NCBI GenBank assembly: GCA_034509925.1 | Contig: CM067535.1 | Span: 6,252,201 to 6,316,200 of the forward strand | DNA length: 64,000 nt | Origin: Hirudinaria manillensis | Taxonomy: Eukaryota; Annelida; Clitellata; Hirudinida; Hirudinidae | Direction of reading: 5' to 3' | In this document: positions 17,523 to 30,300 of the stretch, in pieces | How the letters are laid out: each line of letters starts with the position of its first letter | Position numbering within the stretch: position 1 is the first letter of the stretch | The notes under the pieces: generated by a model | What the model saw: the letters and a program-made list of their open reading frames with translations, nothing else | The model's database searches: none | What the model was told of the DNA's origin: nothing | Position numbers and translations under genes: made by a program

Positions 17523-18715
17523 CCTGGTAACTTTATAAGTAAATTTAAGTTAAAGCTATTTTATAAGTTCGGCAAAACATCATTTAAATGACAACCGTTA
17601 CATAATGACTAGTTAAGAAGTAACACAACCGGGTGAAAATTCAATGTGCAAAACTTGGCAGCGAGTACTAAGAGTGCTTACAAGTTATTTAAGGAAAGTC
17701 CTGACTAGCATGTTGCTTCAACGTCTCTTGTCATAAAGAATTTCAACAAGTTACATATATTATATTTTCATCACCGCGCAATCACAGGTGTCGGTTACCA
17801 AACTATTATCGAAATATGGAGAGAAAACCTCGTAACATCACGACCAACTAGTTCTCAAAACATGACGTCATGGGTTTCCCAGAGTGGTAATTCGGTTTGC
17901 TATTTTTAACTCACTCTAATATCAGTGCGCACCATCGCAAAGGTCCGAGTTCAACTTAACTGAAGAGAACATGAGAAGAAAGCATATTCTTCATAATCAT
18001 TTAATCTTTTTCAAGTTGCTAAAAAAACGAACTCGAATTAACTTACTGAAGAACGCTTCTCCCAATAGCTTTAACACTTTTTTCAGGTTCGTGTTTTATT
18101 CATGTCACAAAAGGAAAGTTCTCTAAAGAAAAATGATAATAGCGCTAGAAATATTCAATTTCTGCAACAAATTTTTTAAAAGACCTTTCTGAGTGCAGTC
18201 CCATCCACCACTCATGGTAAATTTAAATGTGTTTTACTGAAGGATCAGTTGCGTACAATCATCTTCGAAGTATAAGAGTGGCGTGGATAGAAATGGTCCC
18301 CATACCCTATCGTGTCATCACTTAGCGTAAGAAGGACCAACGCACCGCAATTCCACATTTCCAAAACTATGCGGCCCAATCATGATTTACTCTCATTTGG
18401 GATTTATTTGACTTTTTCGGTTTGCCTATTACTTGCGACCAACAGGGACAAAAACCGACTCCTCGCACGACGCGGTCGTTTCCATAAGGAGGCAATTAAT
18501 ATGGCGAAACTACTTCAAGATACATTTAAGTCACACTGACCAGTTCTAATTTGATAAATCCAATCTATATTTTTAAGAAATCCTCTCACTTTGCCAATAA
18601 CTTGATGCTCAAAGCAGAAAACCAATACATTATTACTAACAATCCTAAATATGTTCAATGATATTAAAGAACACCAAGGATGGTAACAAGTGTATTTAGT
18701 CTTCCACGGCCATTC
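17523..18715. other. Intergenic: HIVEP-like promoter and TFPT-like 3' flank
   Basis: This should contain the promoter and 5' UTR of the zinc-finger gene. The only candidate gene is the short membrane-protein frame at 18369-18539, described separately. Confidence 0.5.
18369..18539 (+). CDS. Possible 56-residue single-pass membrane micropeptide
   Basis: An uninterrupted frame from ATG 18369 to TGA 18537-18539, in a patch less AT-rich than its flanks. It predicts a short N-terminus (MRPNHD), one hydrophobic segment (LLSFGIYLTFSVCLLLAT) and a basic C-terminal helix (NRLLARRGRFHKEAINMAKLL), a layout common in small organelle or ER membrane proteins. The frame stays open upstream of this ATG to 18312 but without another ATG. 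No family is recognised and chance cannot be excluded. It is opposite in strand to both neighbours. Confidence 0.3.
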   Translation: MRPNHDLLSFGIYLTFSVCLLLATNRDKNRLLARRGRFHKEAINMAKLLQDTFKSH

Positions 18716-20008
18716 TTAATCATTTCCTGGTCTAAGATGACCAACCCTATCTGCAAAAGACAAAAGTTATTAATACAAAATTAAAATAAATGATTATGCT
18801 TTGATAAATGACCTTTCCTATCATAAGGTTTCTTGGATTTAGAAATACTGCCACTTTTCCTGAAATGTCTTTCTGAATATTCTGAGACAAGGCTAAAAAA
18901 ATTTTAAATGTTACTCTATAAAATGATTAATAGTTCCAAATGTAATAAAATGTAAATATATATATATAAGGAGAATAATTGAGCTATGAGTTTTAGTATC
19001 CAATGATTTTTCATATATTGTGAGAATATTCATTTATAATTTAGTTCAAGTTCTAAAGTAGCTTTAAATAAAATTATAAACAATCCCATCCCCTATGTTT
19101 CAGAGGGTACTCTTCCAGAGATTCATCATTATCTCTGATTATTTTAACTTATTTGATAATAATAAATCAAACAGAAATAAAAGAATAAAGACCTGATGTC
19201 TTTTTCAAGGCTGTTAATACATTTTCTAGTTTGATATATTCTATTCAAAAGCTTTTCATTTATCTGTAAAATTGAAAATATGAGGAAACAGTTCCAATCA
19301 AATTTTCATAAGTCTAATCAACTAACTATTTGTAATTCATTGCACCTTTTTGCAAGAAGTAAGTACTTTTTCTTGTAAGACTCGTTTTCAAATTGCGGGG
19401 CTTCGTCGCTAACTCCTGGCAATGTTAATTAAAATCATCGTGAATAATCTTTATTAGGAACATGTAATTGAAGGGACCCGAATTTATAACTGATTGGCTT
19501 TAATTTTAAAATAAAATAAAAATTGAAAAATTAAAACAGGCATCACAAACCCATCAATAATTCCTTTATAAAAGAAGCCCAATCTTTTTTTTTAAATTTC
19601 CGATAGCATCTACTTTTCTAACATTAAACAAAGACACTGAAACAAATTATTTCTTAGCTAATTGCTTCCAATAAATGTACACAACTAACCTTAAAAATTA
19701 AATTAATTTATATAATGCAAAAATAAACACATAAAAATAAATATAGGTCTCACACCAAGAAATTATTTGAAAGGCTGAAACGAAACGATTTGGAACAGAA
19801 TCTAAGAACTAGTCTGAGTAAGTTTACATTGTAAAGATTGGAACAATTTGGCCGGTCAGAGCGAGCTTTTGGTCCGTGGCTTTATTTCATAAATCAGTTA
19901 TTTATCTATTTGTTAGATACCCGGTTTGTTAGGTTAACAATTCTAAGCAATAAATTTATATTAATACCGCTACATATATCAAAGTGCTACGTACTCAGTT
20001 CCCCACAT
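18716..20008 (-). CDS. TFPT: TFPT-like small subunit of the INO80 chromatin remodeller
   Basis: Five small exons (19995-20008, 19327-19408, 19193-19263, 18813-18892, 18716-18750) encode about 93 residues. The core FENESYKKKYLLLAKRC, ELQIINEKLLNRIYQ and SLEKDI is a coiled coil that lines up with the conserved region of TFPT (INO80F), whose human form reads KYLALCHRC...NERLL near the same place. LVSEYSERHFR matches the LDSYGDDYR that follows it. The tail is short and basic, unlike the long Pro-rich tail of vertebrate TFPT. Exons 2-5 are well supported by splice sites and phase. The 14-nt first exon (ATG 20008, donor gtacgt) is the best candidate that fits but is less certain, as is the choice of acceptor at 19409. 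INO80E is a weaker alternative. Confidence 0.6.
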
Positions 20009-20738
20009 GGTTAGCCTACTTCAAGGGTGTGATCGCAATGCTTGGTAGAGAGTTGATTCGTGAGTGAGGCAAGATGAACTTGAGAACAAGATGCCACCGC
20101 AGCTCATTTAGGTAAATAAAGACAACTTACAAGGACAATTTGCTTTCCGGTTTGCCACGAGTCGAGAGGTCGGGTGGGGTCCGGGTTAAGTACTACAGAT
20201 CCCTGTGAGTTGCCTTTTGCTTATCACTTATACAATATTCCTTATTGACAACCATTTTGATGACATGTAAATAAAATACTAATAACGAAAAAAATTGACA
20301 ATTTTAAGATTTCAAGTCCCATCACCGCCCTCGGTCTTCAGTGAAGCTCCAGTCTGTTAACACCGCAAACGCTTATGAATCGTTGGATTTATGGTTGTAT
20401 GAATACGACTCTAAACCCACCATCATCATCATTCCCATGGTTTTTCTGGAAATGGCAAAGCAAATTTTCAAAGCAGTCTACTTGGAGAGAGTGTATCCTC
20501 AAAATTTCGGGGTCAATAAATCCGTGAATACAGTTATGAATGTATGTTAACATTATCTCCGAAAAATTTATAATAAAGCCTATAAATTAACCATCTCTTA
20601 ACGGATACATCATGGGGCGATAAGGGAATTCCCTCACTTTTATATCTCAAACCATCCGCGGTGTTGGCTAGCTGTTGGTTGTTTTTCGATTTGTGAGAAC
20701 ATCGTTTGACTCGACTGACATGCGCATTATTGTTAGTG
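20009..20738. promoter_or_regulatory. Divergent intergenic region between TFPT-like and TBK1-like genes
   Basis: A 730-bp head-to-head spacer, so promoters of both genes should lie here. It includes a MITE-like element (about 20108-20243). A plus-strand open frame at 20341-20550 has no recognisable content. Confidence 0.45.
20108..20243. repeat. MITE-like inverted-repeat element, copy A (degenerate)
   Basis: The right end (20200-20240, ccctgtgagttgccttttgc then ttatcacttatacaatattc) matches the right ends of the elements near 51970 and 58110. The left end (gtaaataaagacaacttaca) is a degenerate inverted match, and the interior is G-rich on the plus strand, as in the other copies. Confidence 0.5.
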
Positions 20739-23700
20739 ATGGCGATTAGGGGCACAGAAAATTATGTTTACTATATGGACAAGCGTCTCGGTACAGGGGC
20801 TACAGGGGTGGTTTACTTCGGAAGACATAAAGTAAGTATAACAGATGAGATTAACGAGATTTTGTTGTACGAGATGGATGTTTCAATTTTTGGAAGATGA
20901 CATCGTGCTATTGTAGTAGGATTCTCAATTTTAATGTCACTGAGAGTTATTTTGAACCCTACTGAAGTGAGACTTAATTTCAAGATTCAAATTAATTGAT
21001 TACATTTAATGATTCTTAAAATAGAAAATTATTCTAAAATGTATTTTAAAGAGTATTCAGTTAATAAAGAGAATTAATAAAATAAGTCAGTTAATAAATA
21101 TGGACTATGCAATTCATTGAGTCATTTATAATAAAGAGAAAGAAAGCAATGCTTTTCTTGCTAGGCACTAGAGCTGATCATTTTTTTTTTAGAGGAAAGG
21201 AACTGAATGTGCTGTCAAAATATTTTCTAAGTGCATGGGACGTGAAACAGGCCAAAATATTACCCACAACGAACTTGAATGGCTAAGGCAATTGAAGCAC
21301 AGGAACATTGTGTCACTTCTGAGTATTGAAGCAGATGTAAATTTTATTTTTTGAATTTTCAAAAGTTTTTCAATTTTTAATGTATTTCAATTATTTAATA
21401 TTTAAATGTGTTTACAATACAAGTAAATCAGTTATACATTTTAAAATTGGACCAAAATCAATAGTTATTCCTTGTATAATCAATGAAATATACAACCATC
21501 ACTATCATAAAGATAATGGATGAATCATGTTTAGCTAAGGTCCAGAGAAGTCGCTTTGGTACTGGAATATTGCAGCTATGGCAGTTTGGATCGTCTCATC
21601 AGACAACCAAAGAACTTAAATGGACTGCCAGAGGAACAGTTCCTGAATTTTCTTTATCAGTTTTGTAAGTCCACCATTGGATTTTGTTTTGTTATTTCTA
21701 TTAGTTTATCAATGCTAATATAATAGTTATATATTGCCTAACATAATTTATGGACTATTGCCTGCTATTTGGTGTCCAAAAATGTGGCTCAAGAGAGGGA
21801 GTATGGCTATGTGACAGTGCAAATTATAGCATGGAAAATATGGTATTATAATTATATAGTTATATGTTTTAATATTGGGCATGGGATTATATTCACTAAC
21901 TAGTTTAATTAACAAGATTTTATCATAGCCTGTTCTTTATGCTTACTTTTATGAAAAATCCAATTTATTGTTTGGCTGATTTTGTCACTTCTGTTATAGC
22001 TGATGGTCTCAAATATTTGAGAATGTATGGCATTACTCATAGGGATATTAAACCTTCCAACATTTTATGTACCAAGATGGAGGATGGAAGGTATGCAATT
22101 ATTATAAAGATGTAATTATTACTACGTGTTTATTTTTGTATCAAACAAATATGATTACCATTGTGACTATGACATCTGCTGTGGCATTGGCAAGAATATA
22201 TTTCATGTTTACTTAACATAATCTCTAACATCTATGTGGATCACGAATGGTGATGTTATAAGTAGGTAGCAGTTGCAATGTTACTCTTAACACCCCACCA
22301 TTAGCTCATCATCAGGGATCCTCAGAGTCATCCATCATTAATATTGTTTACTCACAAACCAACATATTTGGGACACATTACTGTGGAGATTCAACCACCA
22401 GAAGCTCTCCTTGAGAGATTTTCTCATGTCTAATCCCAACCTTAACCCATTACTGTATGGGCTGGAACAAAATATTTTCCCTTTCTCATTCAACTTTAAT
22501 TTGGATCTGAATCAATTCAGAATTGATTATTTCTCCTTCAGAATTTCTTTAACCTCTTCCTTCTTCCATTTGTGAGTAGATAGCAGAAGACTCAACCTAC
22601 TACCTGAACTCAAGAATTCCCCAGCATTTCTCTGTGCATACTCTGAGCTAAGGGAAATCCATTAGGCTGAACTTGGTTTTATTATGACTTTTCACCTTGG
22701 GTGATGGAGGTACTAAGAGAAAGGTGTTGGTGCTAGAATTTCTTTTCTTCTCTTTAGACTCTTGGAATTGTCACATGTTTTGGTCAATCTTCTGATTTAT
22801 CTTGTTTTGTCATTTAACTCAGAGTGCATTTCAATGATTACAGATAATCATGCTATTATGATACTTGTGATATTCATTATATATGATTCACTACCATGTT
22901 TTGAACAGCATATGGTATAAAATTACTGATTTTGGAGTTTCAAAGGATTTATGCTCTGATAAACCATCAGTGTTTGGAACAGAAGAGTATTTGGTAGGAA
23001 CACAATATTTTCATTTCTTCCTGAAAACTGTAAAATAAATCTTATGATGGCTCTAAATGCATGAACATTTTGAAATACTTGAGAGCTTTTTAAGTTTTGA
23101 AGGTTTCCAAATTTTATTTTAGGTTAACCTCTTAATTGTTTTGATTTATTATAAATTTTCCAAGTTATTTGTTTAATTTCAACTTGTATCTTTATAATAA
23201 AAGTCTGGGTATTGATGAAATGAGGGATTGTTATATTGATTGTTTATTGCTTGATATTCTCTTGCTATATAAGATATTTCAAAATGGGATGTCTTTAAAT
23301 TCAATTGATTTTGTGACCCTTGTTTCTACTAATTGTCTTAAGCATCCTGAAATATTCAAATGCATCATAATTGATAAGAAGAGTGTTCCTGTTGAGATGG
23401 AATTGAGATCAGAACTTTGGAGTATCGGAGTGACGCTTTACGAGGTGGCCACAGGAAAACAACCATTTGTTGTACCAGGAGGAAGGAAGAATAAATTAAA
23501 AATGTTTGTGTTGTTTTTATTGTGTATGTTTTTTGTTTGTTTGTGCAGTGCTGTTTATGTGTTAGGAGGTTAGGGTTAGGATTAGGGTTATTGGTAAGCG
23601 GTTTTTTGTTGACCAATTACTTAGCATTAGGAACAAGGTTGCTAACATGGTGCATGATGTTTATTAATTCAATGTGGCTGAGCTAACTAGCACTTGCTCA

Positions 23701-26339
23701 TAATTCTGTGAGTTCATTGTGAACTTGTTAATATCAAACTTTTCTAAATATGCTCCAAGATATCTGTCATTACTACTAATTTTCTTCCAAAAGGTATACT
23801 TTAATATCAGAGAAGATAAAAGGTTATATATCAGGAACGGTAGATGAAAGATCATCACAGACTGAATACTCAGAATGCTTGCCACCAACTTGTTGGCTTT
23901 CAAAGTAATTCTGAATTTCTATTAATTGCTATTTTATTTAAAATGATTTTTTTAGATTACTAGTGCCAACTGCTGATTATGTTTATAACTGTTAACATTG
24001 AAGGAGCCTCAGAAATTTTCTTGAACGCCTTCTTCGGGGACTCATTGAGAAGGACCATGAGTCTCAAATGCCTTTTGATGAATTTTTCCCTGCTATTGAC
24101 AGCCTGAGGTCTCTCCAACCTGTTAAGGTTTTTGATGTTTCATCTATGGTCATATGCAAGGTTTACTTTGACCGTTGCGCTAAGTGAGTGATAATAATAA
24201 AAATAATTTGATAATAATAAATTACAAGTAATTAGATAATGTATTAATAATTCTGATTGCCTTTTGTGTTAACTGATAAGTCACATTCATCAATTCTACA
24301 TCATTAGAACTCATTGATTATGTTTTTCATGTCTTTGTTAGAACACTTTCCTAAAGCTGAGATTAATGAAATTGATTTGTAATCAAATTAATAATATGCT
24401 CTTTTAAATAATAATAAAAAGGTTTTCGAAGTTCAAAGAAGAGGTCTCACACATCACAGGTATCAATGAAGTGAAGCAATTTTACATAATCAGGAGGAAC
24501 AAGCTGGAGATGAATGATGATGATTTATTTTATCTGACAAGACCAGATATTAAGGATGAAACATTGGTACTTCTATCTCTTGAGTCCAAGTTTCCAATTT
24601 TAAAACATCCTTACATTGGTTAGAAGTACTACTTACCTAGTATGTATGAAGAAGCCAGGGCTAGGGTTAGGTTTAGGGTACCACAGAAGTATTATTAGTA
24701 TTATTACGATGTATTATTAGGTGCAAATTAATGTTCTTTGCTTAGCTGGACAATTAGGTAATTTGCTGGAGACAAATGGAGATAAAATGTTTGGTGATTT
24801 CATTCTTTCTAGGTAATTATTCAAAGCCCTCAGACAAATTTGATGATTATTTATGGTCATTGACTATGTCTGGATGGTGCAGCCAAGTTCACATGCATAT
24901 CATTGACCTGACCCAGAAACAGGTTCTCCTTTCTGACCTATCCTGTAAAATTAAGTTAGTCCAAGGTTTTATTTCTTAGATCGAATTAATTAATTTAGTT
25001 AATTTGTCACAACTGGCCTTTTACTATTTGACATTTATATTATATTTTCAGCAATATTTTAGAGGCAATAAGTACAAAAATTGCCTGGATTCTTAAGAAT
25101 TTTGATGCAAAATTACATCTTAAAACTGCTACGAATATTGCCTCAAGATTTCAGAAGAAGTATAAGAATTCATTCTCAACAATGACTCCATTCTCTCCTG
25201 AGTGCCTCACTTCAAAATGGTATAGTTTCTTTCCATTTTTAGATATTTTTTGAATATTACATGTATTTTTGTTGTTTATAATATTTTATTATATAATTTG
25301 CACCTATTAATAGTTCCACTAAAGCTGAGACCGTGTGCAACCAAGCAGTCGAAGTCCATCGCCAGTTTTGCATCGACAAAAACAAATCATTAAACCATAA
25401 TGAAGAACAAATCCACAAATATAACAGGTATGTTTTTGTTTTGTTTATCATCAATTGTATTTCACATCTTATGCATTTTCTACTTTCTTAGATTAGGATG
25501 ATTAGTTGATTATTTTCTTGGCAGATCAAAGTTGGAAGAAAAGCTAAAATATATACAGGAAGTGTATAAAACTTGTGAAAAGAGGACAGAGACCATGCAT
25601 GATAAATTCAGGCAGTGGTACAGGTAAGCTGATGAATTTTATAAAAAGACTTTCATACAATACTTGCTTTTACCATGTTCTGGTTGGCTAAGCTTTTACA
25701 GAACTGTTTGCAGCCATCTGCAATATTTTATAATGCAGTAATGGCATTTAATTTCAGATTATTTTGCATAAATTGTAACATTAGCTAACAAAAAAAATAT
25801 ATTTATTTCGTTTGATATTGTTACATATTGAAGTATACTTTTTAATTATTTTTTTTGATTTATCCTGCAGTTCTGGGATTGTTAAGCTTCTGGAAATCAG
25901 CCAAGAAATGGAAGATGCATTATTAGCTCCTCTGAACCTGGAGAGTGAAGGGTTAAGTAGAACATTGCAACAAAAGTTGGTATTTACCTTGCATAGTTGC
26001 ATATTGCATTTAGTATTAGCTCTAAAACCATTTGCCAAATGCATGCTATCGTGACATTTTAGGGTTATTTTTTTTAAATCTTTAAAAGATTTTCTTGTAA
26101 GGCGACCTCGAGACTGGAACTCGTGAATGAATTTCTAAACTTATAAAAGTGCATGTTTTCTTAATTTTAGTTTAAAATGAAAAGATCTTTGCCAACCGAG
26201 ATAGGGCGATAGGTCTTCATGCGAGCGTGGTTCAAACTATTTTGCACAATTTAGTTCACTTTATTGATTTTGCAGTGACATACTGATCACTAAACTTGAA
26301 GCACTGGTTGACACAAGGGCTGTTGAAATTGGGAGGTAG
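20739..26339 (+). CDS. TBK1: TBK1/IKK-epsilon-like serine/threonine kinase
   Basis: Fifteen exons (20739-20831, 21193-21336, 21535-21664, 22000-22090, 22909-22993, 23343-23503, 23794-23904, 24004-24183, 24422-24618, 24813-24954, 25052-25219, 25314-25427, 25525-25623, 25871-25975, 26276-26339) encode about 627 residues, against 729 in human TBK1. Kinase motifs: GTGATGVVYFG; Lys40 in AVKIF; HRDIKPSN (Asp138); DFG (Asp160); and Ser173 in KPSVFGTEEYLHPE, equivalent to the activating TBK1 Ser172. A ubiquitin-like and a helical scaffold/dimerisation region follow, recognisable from spacing and from NEEQIHKYN, which matches human NEEQIHKFD. A short C-terminal coiled-coil end (EALVDTRAVEIGR) closes the protein. 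Members phosphorylate IRF3-type factors and autophagy receptors. Two donors need care: exon 9 continues to 24618, and exon 14 ends at 25975; other choices break the frame. Confidence 0.92.
23563..23595. repeat. Interstitial TTAGGG-like tract
   Basis: Imperfect tandem gttagg/ttaggg units within a TBK1-like intron, resembling the metazoan telomere repeat. Confidence 0.7.
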
Positions 26340-27335
26340 GAAACAATGTATTTGCCCATAGTTGATAATACTTTTGGTTTTGCTCCTTGTTGTAAACTAT
26401 CATATTCTGTTTGTATTTTATGTATTTTGGATACAGATACAATTCTATGGTATTCTTAACATATTATCTGAGTGAAATTATTTTCTATTTCTTGTGATTT
26501 TTTAAGGAATTGTCGTTTTGTAAATCTACTTTGTTGATGAAGTAAAAGTTTCTTAAAAATAACATACAAAGATATTTCTTTATTCGTAATGTCTGAGACC
26601 TAAAAAGAGATCTTATGACCAAGATCTTGTGATCTTAGAAGTAATGAATAAACTATGGAAAATTTAATAAAACATTATTTTCTCAATCAAAGAATTTATT
26701 TGCAGAATAATTCATAAACAGTGCTACTGAACGAATTATGATAAATTAAGTTAAACAAGATTTTGATATTGGATTCTCTTCACCTGCAAGAATTCATTGT
26801 TTTGGTGATTTGCCTACAACAACAATGCCTTCCATCTCTTGGACTTACAAAAGATAATCTGGAGATAAATTGATCTCAGGATACGCATCATGGATAAATC
26901 AAAATAATTGCCGACAATTATTCTGGCTCTGATGAGCTATGACTACCAGAGCTACCAAAAGTCATTTTTCCATTTTAAAATAGTTTAAAATTTCAATTTA
27001 ATTCTGTTACTTTGACAACATTAGTAACTGTTGGATGGCTGAAATGTTCATAGATTGGGCTACCTCTCCAAGGATTCCTGTCAACACTTATTAAGAGTTT
27101 CATTTTCTGTTGTTTTGACAAAATTAACAGTTATGAAACATTGTTAATATTATAGAGCTCTCTTTACAATTGAATAGCTTAAGTTTGTTTTTTTTTTGTG
27201 AAAGATTCTTGAAATATATTTTATTTTTCCATAATAAAAGTTATAATTATAGGATTTTGAAAAGTGACTAAAGTAATTTGATAGCTCTGAAACAACTTCG
27301 CTTGAACGGGCAACACTTTTGTGTTGTTTTTTTTT
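26340..27335. other. Convergent intergenic region
   Basis: 3' flanks of the TBK1-like gene (+) and the large unrecognised gene (-). AT-rich, with no supported frame or repeat. Confidence 0.5.
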
Positions 27336-30300
27336 TCAATCCCAACATGGATAAGGACCTGTCGTGGCCAATTTTGGCTTTATCCACTTCGTCACTAGCG
27401 TATCCGTTGTCATGGTGATGGCACAATTTACTGGCGCTGCGACATAGGTTTTGACGAGGTCGTTCGATGTCGTACCGTAGAACCCATCATCACTCGGCAT
27501 TTGCAGGAAATCTGTCAGAGGGATACTTACAGGTTGATTAATAATGTCTGGAGCTTCTGATGTGCCGGGTGTCAGGTCCGACGCCACCGTTGTGGAATTT
27601 GAGGCCACTCCGAAGGACGAAATGCCATGCAACTCCGTGGTGGTTGTATGAGATGGAAAAGTATTCGTGGCACAGCGATCTTTGGAAGAGGCTTTTGTTG
27701 TCTTTGAGGTGCTTGCTACCGCTGGTGTTTCATCGTATAGACTTTTTGTAAAATGGATGCCATCACTGGAATCTAAGACGCCGTTTTCCTGTTTAATGAA
27801 TTCAGAAAGTTCATTCCAACTTCGGACTGGAGAATTGCTAATCGATTCTTGACTCTCCCTTTTTGCATATGATTTTCGTCGGCAAAGACGCAGACAAAGC
27901 TGATTGGTGGAACAATTTGTCAGGGAAGTGGAATTAAAATTTTGCTTTGGAACTTCCAAATAAATGGAACCTTGTGTGAGTGCCATGAAGACGCCGCTAG
28001 CATAACTTGCTCTGGGATTAATTTTGTCTCTGAGCTTCATTGTCAAGCGGTTTCGGGTGTCGGTGTTTGTCACTTTCGACACTTCATCGGCAGTTGACTT
28101 GCAGTCCTGCTCTCCTTTGGCACTGGTTTCTTTACTTTTCGAAACGCCCTTGTGCTTCCCATCGATAGCGGAGTTCTCATCAATCCTTTGTTGGCGCTGA
28201 CGACCCCTCGAATTGCAATTCCGAGTCGTTCTTTGTTGTTGCTGCAGTTGTTCGTGCTCTATCTGACGCAGAGACTTCTGACGACGAGGCCTGACGCAGT
28301 AGTAGTGCTGATGCTTAGCTCTTTCTACTTTGCCATCGTCAATTCCTTGTTCGGTGTCGTCTGCTTCGATCGAACTCCTATCTTCGGAACTGATCTTTTT
28401 TAGTTTTAGTTTCAGCGTTGGCTCAGGATCGATCAATTTTCGTTTCTTTTTAATTGTAGAGGAATCTGAATTTTTGTCATTCCAAAAAAAATCTTCCTCC
28501 AGGGAATCGTTTTTATGAGCTTTCTCCTCAATTTGGATTTTTGTCTTTTTCGGCTCGTTTGTCTGCTGCCTTGATTGAACATCAAGTTTCGAAGTAGCCT
28601 CATCTCTTAGAGCAAAACGCTCCTGATCGATTAAAGTGTTGCTTTGGGCTTCCAGTTTCAGCCTGTTCCGACTACCGTTGCTTTTTTTCTGAGATGATTC
28701 TAATGAGGAGAACATTATTTTATTTAAGGTGCTTCAAAATCCTCAGAGCACCGAGGTACGTATAAATTCAAATATTGAAAAATTATCGTAGCACTATTAG
28801 AGGCACTTACATAATTTGACTTATTTTTTCGATCTTAATGGTACGTGAACTAGTTAAATAAATGGGCGTTTATGATAAGTATTCGAAATGATCCTAACTG
28901 GTAAAAATACCTTTTCCTTCATCCGTCTTGCTTAAGACGCATCCCGGAAACACCCTCCAGATTCCAAGATCTCTCCTGGACTTTGCATTGTCGTCAGTTG
29001 TCCGACATTTCAAAGGCACATACTGAAACATAACATAGGATGTCGGAGGATTTGCAGCCGGACCTTATATTTGTAGAATTTCCTTACGCAAAATATTTCA
29101 ACGATATCCTCAGTACTTGGGCCGAACTCTTCGCTGTTATTCGACAAGAGTGTTGCCTCAGTCCAAAAGTTCTCATTCTATGTTAAATGCAAATGGTGAA
29201 ATAACGTGGTGATGCGTTGATGAAATCGGAGATATTTTTGTGAATCTCGTAAGCTTTCAAAGTATTTAAAATACTTTAACAACAAAACCACAACTGAACC
29301 TGAGAAACTTCTTCCAGAAGTTGGGAAATGGACTTTGAAACCTTACCAGCCAAATGGTGTATTACATCGCAGCTCTGAAGTTATTTGAAAGGATTATTTG
29401 ACAGTTTAACTTTAACACTAGCACATCGCTGAACAATTAATATGACTGCGATGAAATTCCCGGATGTTATTTAATAATACTAAAGCAATCATTTTAAACG
29501 CAATTCCTGTAGAGTATCAAAACGTTCTCTAGTAACAGGCAAATGTACAATTATAACACATGTAATTATCAGTCGGACTTGCGGATCACCGTCAAAGAGG
29601 TTCGACTAACCTCTTTCACCCTCTGTTGTTTCGGAAAGATTTCGAGGGGCGTTAACTTCAAGGTACATGAATCATTACTGTTCAGATTCCAAATGGCATT
29701 ACAGGTGCTGGACGTTTGGATATAATTCGTTTAAGTTAAAAGTTATTGAAAAGGGTTCAAACGTTCCTACAAGTTCTTGGCGAGAAATGACCTGATGGGT
29801 GCATTTTAAAAAAAGATTTTGCAGACAACTTGATACGCTTTGAATTTATGAAAAGGATCGTTGTATTATGTTGTGTTATAAACATCATGCACTTTATTAT
29901 AGTTCGTCGATGCTTGTAACGCTTGTAAGTTGATCATTTTGCTATGAAAGTGAGATGGTTTAAAAAGATTAATTCAGAATGTGGTCGAAGTTATTTCACG
30001 TTTTTAAAAGACTACGGACTAAACTGAACGTCTTTGTGAATCTTATTAACTTACGATTATTTTAGACAAATTCACGTTTATTTTCACAAATTGCCCCATC
30101 TCCAAACGGAAAAAAAGGTAATCATACTTGGAGTTTTTGTCGTTTTTTGATTTTCTTTTCTTATCGGTTTCCACTTGGAAAAGAGTGAACAGGCAGTCAA
30201 ACGCAGCGTTAACCAATTGCTCCTCTATCCCTTCCCATAACACCAGTCCTATGATGGAGAGTTTTTCATCTTCAGAAGCCTCTTCGGCCGCAACCAAGCA

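Noticed and set aside
29543-29725. Open frame within a large intron of the unrecognised gene
   Set aside because: No coding features, and it is on the opposite strand inside an intron.
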